64,000 nt of DNA from CAZFHA01 sp964518595 (GTDB lineage Bacteria; Bacillota; Clostridia; Saccharofermentanales; Saccharofermentanaceae). Positions 59,561 to 64,000 of the stretch are shown here, piece after piece (position 1 is the first letter of the stretch; each line of letters starts with the position of its first letter). The notes under the pieces are model-generated. The model did no database searches. It worked only from the letters and a program-made list of their open reading frames with translations, and was not told the origin of the DNA. The position numbers were made by a program, and so were the translations under genes. The stretch spans positions 248,001 to 312,000 of the forward strand of contig CAZFHA010000001.1 of assembly GCA_964518595.1 (NCBI GenBank), given 5' to 3'.

Positions 59561-60241
59561 ATGAAGGAAACAACAAAACAATATATAAGGCTTAGTGTAC
59601 TACTGGTTATAGTTATTGGTATTATTTTTTATGAACCGATTTCCTCTGGACGCTTTTTTCAGGCATCTGAAAAATTTGAAGACCCTTTAAGTATTATGTT
59701 AGATGGAATAAAATACACTTTTTCAAAAGATTTAACTGTCACTGATTTTGAGAATAATGGATGGGCACTGTACACCAGAGATTATACCGAAGGAAGATAT
59801 ACAAATATTGATACTAAGTTAATTTTACCTAAAGAAGGTATGACTCTATTGTATACAAAGACTGTACCATACACACCTACTGGAGACATTACAAGAAAGC
59901 CAAAAAACGGAATGATATACTTGTACATAAGAAACACATCCACTGAGCCTTTACCCTATACTCAGTGTAAGTGCATTGGCATTGAGACTAGTGATTACAT
60001 AATAGATTTTAGCATCTATCTTCCTAGAGGTATTACTTTTGGTGACAGTTATGGAAGAGTAGAAAGCGCATACAGAAATGGCCAACGCTTGAAGCCCTTT
60101 CTTGAGTACATTAATCCACGACTTCGGGATTCAGGTCTCTTATATTATAAATTTGACAATTCAAATTTTCGTGTTAGCCTTGATTTCTATTGTGGACGGT
60201 TGGGAACTTTCGAATTAAAAGAATTTGAAGAGGATAAGTGA
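59561..60241 (+). CDS. Unknown exported or membrane-anchored protein
   Basis: 226-aa protein that I do not recognise. One N-terminal hydrophobic helix (about residues 10-28, LSVLLVIVIGIIFY) acts as signal or anchor, followed by a beta-rich-looking outer domain with two close cysteines in QCKCIG and one late Cys. The ATG at 59561 follows AAGGAG. It is strongly AT-rich like the divergent large secreted protein and is probably its functional partner or a passenger of the same transfer. Confidence 0.65.
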   Translation: MKETTKQYIRLSVLLVIVIGIIFYEPISSGRFFQASEKFEDPLSIMLDGIKYTFSKDLTVTDFENNGWALYTRDYTEGRYTNIDTKLILPKEGMTLLYTKTVPYTPTGDITRKPKNGMIYLYIRNTSTEPLPYTQCKCIGIETSDYIIDFSIYLPRGITFGDSYGRVESAYRNGQRLKPFLEYINPRLRDSGLLYYKFDNSNFRVSLDFYCGRLGTFELKEFEEDK

Positions 60242-60340
60242 TATGTCTTATCCGTGGGAAGCCTGAAAGAATAAATATTTGATTTGAGGTCAATAATTTT
60301 CGGTCACACTATAACGTAACTGTCACAATCCTATATGATA

Positions 60341-60370
60341 AGAAGGGGATTATTGGTTTTAACAGAATGG
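60341..60370 (+). repeat. Imperfect 30-bp direct repeat, right copy
   Basis: 25 of 30 positions match 56201-56230. Confidence 0.5.
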
Positions 60371-60448
60371 AAAATCTATTAATATGGGAAATAAATCCCA
60401 CTTCCGCAGGAAAGAACCATAATCGTTTCGTTTCTGCTCTATCCTATG

Positions 60449-60555
60449 TATAATAGATGTGGCAACTCTCTTTCTACCCCTAAGACCGCTTTATTTATGT
60501 ACAAGATGAACCCTGCCGAATTCATCAATTTCGTATCGGACTATCTTTAAAGCGG
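60449..60555 (+). promoter_or_regulatory. Promoter -10 and folded leader of the CDF gene
   Basis: TATAAT at 60449-60454 would give a leader of about 160 nt. It contains CCGCTTT (60486-60492) paired with AAAGCGG (60549-60555), enclosing GATGAA/TTCATC. I could not match it to the NiCo or manganese riboswitches. The stretch 60242-60448 holds only the direct repeat and no gene. Confidence 0.4.
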
Positions 60556-60622
60556 AAATCCCTTCTCCTTAGAACAGAGATAGCCCTTGAATTACAATGC
60601 TTACGAATTAGAAAGGCAATAT

Positions 60623-61807
60623 ATGTATCATTTTATTGTTAAATACATCATCAAAGACCAGGGAGAAAAGCCTAGTCCTCTCTTACGGCCTGTCTATGGA
60701 AATGTAGCCAGCCTTGTTGGCATTATTGTTAACCTTTTGTTATTTATTGGCAAATTTACCGCCGGTAGCCTAATTGGCAGTGTTGCGGTGGTTGGTGATG
60801 CTATTAATAACCTTTCCGATGCCGGTTCTTCCATTGTCTCCTTTGTTAGTTTCCGACTGTCGAAGAAACCTGCTGACCGGTCTCACCCCTTCGGACATGC
60901 CCGAGTTGAGTATGTGGCAGCCTCTCTAGTAGCCAGCATTGTGCTTTTTATTGGTTTTAGTCTTTTTCGCAGTTCCATTGACAAAATTCTTCACCCAGAG
61001 CCAGTGCGTTTCACCACCTTTACCTTAATCCTTCTGGTTGTTTCTATTTTGGTAAAATTTTGGCTGTTTCGCTTTTACAAAAAAATTGCTAAACGGATTG
61101 ACTCAAGTGTTTTGCAGTCAGCCGCTTTAGACAGTATCTCAGACGTACTAGCTACCTCAGGCGTGCTGATAAGTGGTCTTTTGAGTCCCATAGTAGGTAT
61201 TGAACTAGATGGCTATATGGGTCTATTAGTCTCTATCATTATTATGATCTCTGGGATTCGTGCCTTAAAAGAAACGCTGGATCAGATTCTGGGACAAGGC
61301 CCCTCTGAAGAAAGTGTCGAAGAAATTTCCACCTTCATCAAAGAGTATAATGGGGTTCTGGGACTACATGATCTCGTGGTTCATGACTATGGGCCGGGTC
61401 GGCGCTTTGCCTCCGTTCATGTAGAAGTAGATGCCAAAGCCCCCTTAATGACCAGCCATGAGTTAATTGATAAGATCGAGCGGGATGTGCTGCAGCAGCT
61501 ACATATCCATCTAGTTATCCATTTAGATCCTCTTCTACTAGATGACCCTTGGGTTAATCAAATGCGAAAGCTAACGGAAGGTGTGGTTTCCGCTCAGAAT
61601 CAAGACCTATCCATTCATGATTTCCGGGTAGTAAAGGGTCAGTCTTATAGCAACTTGATTTTTGATATTTTGGTTCCCTATAGCTGTAAAATCAGTGACA
61701 ATCAAATTGTGGAGGAGATTAATCAGCAGCTTAAGGCGCAGGACGCGACTTTGCGGGCAATTATAACCATTGATCGAACCTACACACCTGAAGTCCATAA
61801 GCCGTAA
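60623..61807 (+). CDS. Cation diffusion facilitator metal exporter
   Basis: 394-aa CDF-family membrane transporter with about six helices and a cytoplasmic C-terminal domain, exporting Zn, Mn, Fe or Co in exchange for protons. The metal-site helices show VGDAINNLSDAGSS and, later, SAALDSISDVLATSG. The HPFGHARVEY segment is typical. The C-terminal region (about 220-390) is longer than usual, with two CDF-dimerisation-like parts. I place the start at ATG 60623 after GAAAGG; a TTG 36 bp upstream is less likely. The metal cannot be read from sequence. Confidence 0.9.
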   Translation: MYHFIVKYIIKDQGEKPSPLLRPVYGNVASLVGIIVNLLLFIGKFTAGSLIGSVAVVGDAINNLSDAGSSIVSFVSFRLSKKPADRSHPFGHARVEYVAASLVASIVLFIGFSLFRSSIDKILHPEPVRFTTFTLILLVVSILVKFWLFRFYKKIAKRIDSSVLQSAALDSISDVLATSGVLISGLLSPIVGIELDGYMGLLVSIIIMISGIRALKETLDQILGQGPSEESVEEISTFIKEYNGVLGLHDLVVHDYGPGRRFASVHVEVDAKAPLMTSHELIDKIERDVLQQLHIHLVIHLDPLLLDDPWVNQMRKLTEGVVSAQNQDLSIHDFRVVKGQSYSNLIFDILVPYSCKISDNQIVEEINQQLKAQDATLRAIITIDRTYTPEVHKP

Positions 61808-61843
61808 GAGTATCTTGTCACTGCGGTAAGTCTAAAATAGGTT

Positions 61844-61896
61844 ATGCCCTGTAAAATGGTCTACAAAGCCGCTTTGGCCACCATCTTGCAGGGCAT
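61844..61896. terminator. Hairpin between convergent genes
   Basis: ATGCCCTG (61844-61851) pairs with CAGGGCAT (61889-61896). The stem continues imperfectly through ATGGT/ACCAT and AAAGC/GCTTT. There is no strong T run. It probably serves both the CDF and the PepSY gene. Confidence 0.5.
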
Positions 61897-61964
61897 AGTT
61901 CAAATTATTAGGGATTTGTTCTCTTTGAGTATCCTTTTAAGCCTTTAGAAGGATGCGCCCTATC

Positions 61965-62627
61965 TTAGTCGCCTATTGGCTCAGAAGAATACTGGAGTAT
62001 AGACCCATTTTCAGCATGAATCTCTGCTTCATATTCAATACCGTTAGCAGTAAAATCAAGCTCATACTGTGGGATTGTATTATCCCTGTCGAACTCTGTT
62101 TTTGTAAAACTTACCTCAGAGGCTGACAAACCGGCTTTTTCTAATGCAATGGCTTGAGCCTCTTCCAAAGTGATATATTCTTGCTTTAGATCGGGAGTTG
62201 CAGCAAGATTTTGCTCATTATCATCTATTTCATAGGCTAGAATTTCACCGGTTTTAGCATCGATTTTATATTCGAATTTTTGTTTGCCATAGTAAAAATC
62301 TACTTCAAAAATCTGACGACCATCATCCTGTTGCTTCTGGACTTGCAAATTCGTTACATCAGCTTCTTTGCGGCCGGCATGTTCCAAGGCAATTGCCGTG
62401 GCACGGCTCTCATCCAAAACCGCCTCTGACGCAGCCGAGTTCTGTCCCTTGGTATCCGCTTTACTTTCGCTCTCTGTGTTTTTTCTACTGCTCTCTGAAC
62501 TATCTTTTGAGGCAGTGCTCTGCCGCTCCGTTTCACTTCTGGATTCCTTCTCAGAGTTACGGGTACAGCCACCAATAGCGATAGCGCTCAAAATAGCTAG
62601 TATGACAATTGCGATTTTCTTTTTCAT
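61965..62627 (-). CDS. PepSY-domain lipoprotein
   Basis: 220-aa exported lipoprotein. The signal peptide ends in a lipobox AIGGC with Cys at about residue 21, and a Ser/Glu/Lys-rich linker follows to about 70. Two PepSY domains are present: AIALEHAGRKEADVTNLQVQKQ with EVDFYYGKQKFEYKIDAKTGEIL, then AIALEKAGLSASEVSFTKTE with ELDFTANGIEYEAEIHAENGSIL. Such proteins often lie beside sensor kinases and may modulate them. Here it follows a kinase gene by 105 bp on the same strand. Confidence 0.88.
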   Translation of the reverse strand: MKKKIAIVILAILSAIAIGGCTRNSEKESRSETERQSTASKDSSESSRKNTESESKADTKGQNSAASEAVLDESRATAIALEHAGRKEADVTNLQVQKQQDDGRQIFEVDFYYGKQKFEYKIDAKTGEILAYEIDDNEQNLAATPDLKQEYITLEEAQAIALEKAGLSASEVSFTKTEFDRDNTIPQYELDFTANGIEYEAEIHAENGSILQYSSEPIGD

Positions 62628-62732
62628 TTTTAAAATCTCCTCTTAACTTGTTGTCGATAATTCTATTGTAATAAACTAACATTAGAGAAAGATTAGAAGC
62701 CGAATTTAACCGCTACAAAGCCATTATAATTG

Positions 62733-64000
62733 CTACTCTTTTAGGAGGTGAACGCTAAAGAGGCTGCCACCTCCCGGCTGACTTTCAACCCTAATCCGCC
62801 CACCATGAGCCAAAACAATAGCTTTAACCAGAGCTAAGCCTAATCCGAACCCCGTACTCTTACCGGAGCTTCGGGCAGGATCAACTCTATAAAATCGATT
62901 CCAAATCTGGTTGATGTGCTTGGCATCAATGCCAATGCCGTTATCTTCTACCCTGAGTATAATTTCTCGATCTTGGGCTTGTAAGCTTACTCTAACCCAG
63001 CCACCGGATTTACCGTAGCGGTACGCATTTTGTATCAGATTTTCGATCAGTTGACGTAGCAAAACTTTATCTGCCAGCAGGTAGACATTTGGCTCAATAG
63101 CTGTTGATAATTGAATTTCTTTTTCATTCAGTTCCTGAAAATCTTGGCACACTGCCTCCAAGAGCTGGCTCAGATTACATTTTTCTACTTTCAGAGACTC
63201 TGTCTGCTGTTCTATCCGCGTAAATCGAAGTAAGGCTTCTGTAAGCCTAGCCATTCTGTAGCCTTGCTTTTGAATCGCCCCTACTACCTCGTAAAGAGCT
63301 TCCTTGTCCTCAGCATTTTCAAAAGCATACTCGCATTGTGCCAGAATTGTTGCTACCGGTGTGCGCAGTTCGTGGGCTGCATCTGCAGTAAAATTTTGCT
63401 CAGCTTCAAAGTTTTCTTCTAATCGAGCGAACATTTGATTAAAGGCTTCTGCTAATTGGTGCAACTCATCACGCCCTGCATCCAGTGGAATTCGTTTGCT
63501 TAGGTCTCCACCCTTCTCAATAGCTAACGCAGTATCACGAATTTTTTGAATTGGTTGAAGAGAACCTTTGGCAATCAAATACCCTCCTACTACGGCGATG
63601 ACTAGTAGCAGTGGGAAAACAATCATAGCCGATTGAATTATCGTAGAAGTGGAAAGCATCTGGCTATCAATGGTAAAACTTCGTAGCCATAGGCTCTCCT
63701 CATCCTCCGTAATCAAAATATCGTAAACGAAATAGTTATCTTCATCAATTTTGATCTCGTGGAGTTTTTGATCTTCAAAAGGTAAGCTCAATATCGCCTC
63801 CGGTGGACGCTGCCCATACAAAAGCTCCCCTGCTTCATTAAATACGAGGCTGGTTATCCCTTGTCTTGCAGTGGAAAACTCCTCTTCCAACTCAAGCTGC
63901 CGATCATCTAGCTCAAGGGCGTGACTATTCTTTTCCGCTATCTCAACGAGTAGCTCCCGCCTTCCATTATCACTAATTGACATAGAAATCAGCACCACTG
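62733..64000 (-). CDS. Sensor histidine kinase, N-terminus beyond the window
   Basis: At least 421 residues visible, with the frame open to the right edge, so the first membrane helix and true start are missing. The outer sensing part runs to about residue 130 of the visible protein. A TM helix (MIVFPLLLVIAVVGGYLIA) and HAMP follow, then HisKA with ADAAHELRTPVATI (phospho-acceptor His) and HATPase with N, G1 and G2 boxes (NAYRYGKSG, DNGIGI, GFGLGLALVKAI). This is an OmpR-partner type kinase, unlike the two YesM-type kinases in the window. Its response regulator gene should lie just right of the window. Confidence 0.92.
   Translation of the reverse strand, partial: VVLISMSISDNGRRELLVEIAEKNSHALELDDRQLELEEEFSTARQGITSLVFNEAGELLYGQRPPEAILSLPFEDQKLHEIKIDEDNYFVYDILITEDEESLWLRSFTIDSQMLSTSTIIQSAMIVFPLLLVIAVVGGYLIAKGSLQPIQKIRDTALAIEKGGDLSKRIPLDAGRDELHQLAEAFNQMFARLEENFEAEQNFTADAAHELRTPVATILAQCEYAFENAEDKEALYEVVGAIQKQGYRMARLTEALLRFTRIEQQTESLKVEKCNLSQLLEAVCQDFQELNEKEIQLSTAIEPNVYLLADKVLLRQLIENLIQNAYRYGKSGGWVRVSLQAQDREIILRVEDNGIGIDAKHINQIWNRFYRVDPARSSGKSTGFGLGLALVKAIVLAHGGRIRVESQPGGGSLFSVHLLKE

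Noticed and set aside
60461..60622. NiCo or manganese riboswitch before the CDF gene
   Set aside because: The conserved core motifs of both classes are missing; only a simple nested hairpin is seen.
1..64000. CRISPR arrays, tRNA or rRNA genes, insertion sequences, prophage
   Set aside because: No regularly spaced repeats, no tRNA or rRNA signatures, and no transposase, integrase or phage structural genes were found on reading both strands.

Overview
The window looks like chromosomal DNA of an anaerobic, low-to-mid G+C Gram-positive bacterium, most likely a member of Bacillota class Clostridia. The reasons are strong AGGAGG-type ribosome binding sites, YesM/YesN-type two-component systems beside CUT1 sugar transporters, lipoprotein substrate-binding proteins, ferredoxin-like and EFR1-type proteins, a DUF6951-like protein and a sortase-type surface protein. 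Species cannot be named from the sequence alone. I saw no rRNA, tRNA, CRISPR array, transposase or phage module.

Layout. (1) 1-1316: ridA and the start of ygeX (2,3-diaminopropionate ammonia-lyase), leftward. (2) 1575-13972: glycan locus 1: response regulator and sensor kinase (leftward), then GH29 alpha-L-fucosidase, CUT1 ABC transporter, an 850-aa transglutaminase-like protein, YitT and CutC. (3) 14061-17602: a helicase with predicted C-terminal membrane helices and an XRE-type regulator behind a palindromic promoter. (4) 17718-23900: dihydropyrimidinase/hydantoinase, LUD protein, YheO-type regulator, ACT protein, OFA-family MFS transporter, Nudix protein, flavodoxin/ferredoxin protein. (5) 24188-34214: PHP-domain and alkaline-phosphatase-superfamily hydrolases (rightward), facing a complete 2-aminoethylphosphonate operon, phnX-phnW-pbfA-like-phnSUVT (leftward). 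(6) 34501-41778: unknown membrane protein, methyltransferase, AhpD-like protein, Crp/Fnr regulator, ferredoxin pair, exonuclease III, AraC/GyrI regulator and XRE/DUF5680 protein. (7) 41859-47161: LRR surface protein and a cobalamin-riboswitch-controlled btuFCD-type operon. (8) 47275-55312: glycan locus 2: CUT1 transporter, GH3 beta-glycosidase, sensor kinase and response regulator. (9) 55328-64000: DUF6951-like protein, a 52-aa membrane peptide, an AT-rich pair of exported-protein genes, a cation diffusion facilitator, a PepSY lipoprotein and a partial sensor kinase.

How the parts fit. Both glycan loci combine sensing, lipoprotein-dependent uptake and cytoplasmic hydrolysis, since neither glycosidase has a signal peptide. 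The phosphonate operon encodes import, transamination and phosphonoacetaldehyde cleavage of 2-aminoethylphosphonate. It also has a probable side entry for the 1-hydroxy derivative. ridA-ygeX and the hydantoinase gene lie about 18 kb apart but share a nearly identical 19-bp palindromic box at the same distance from the -35 element. They therefore probably form one regulon, in line with known anaerobic purine/urate-type clusters that contain ygeX and hyuA.

The strongest leads for new biology are that shared box, the double transglutaminase-like protein of the fucosidase operon, the helicase with membrane helices, the structured leader before the PHP/phosphatase genes, and the AT-rich surface-protein pair flanked by imperfect direct repeats.
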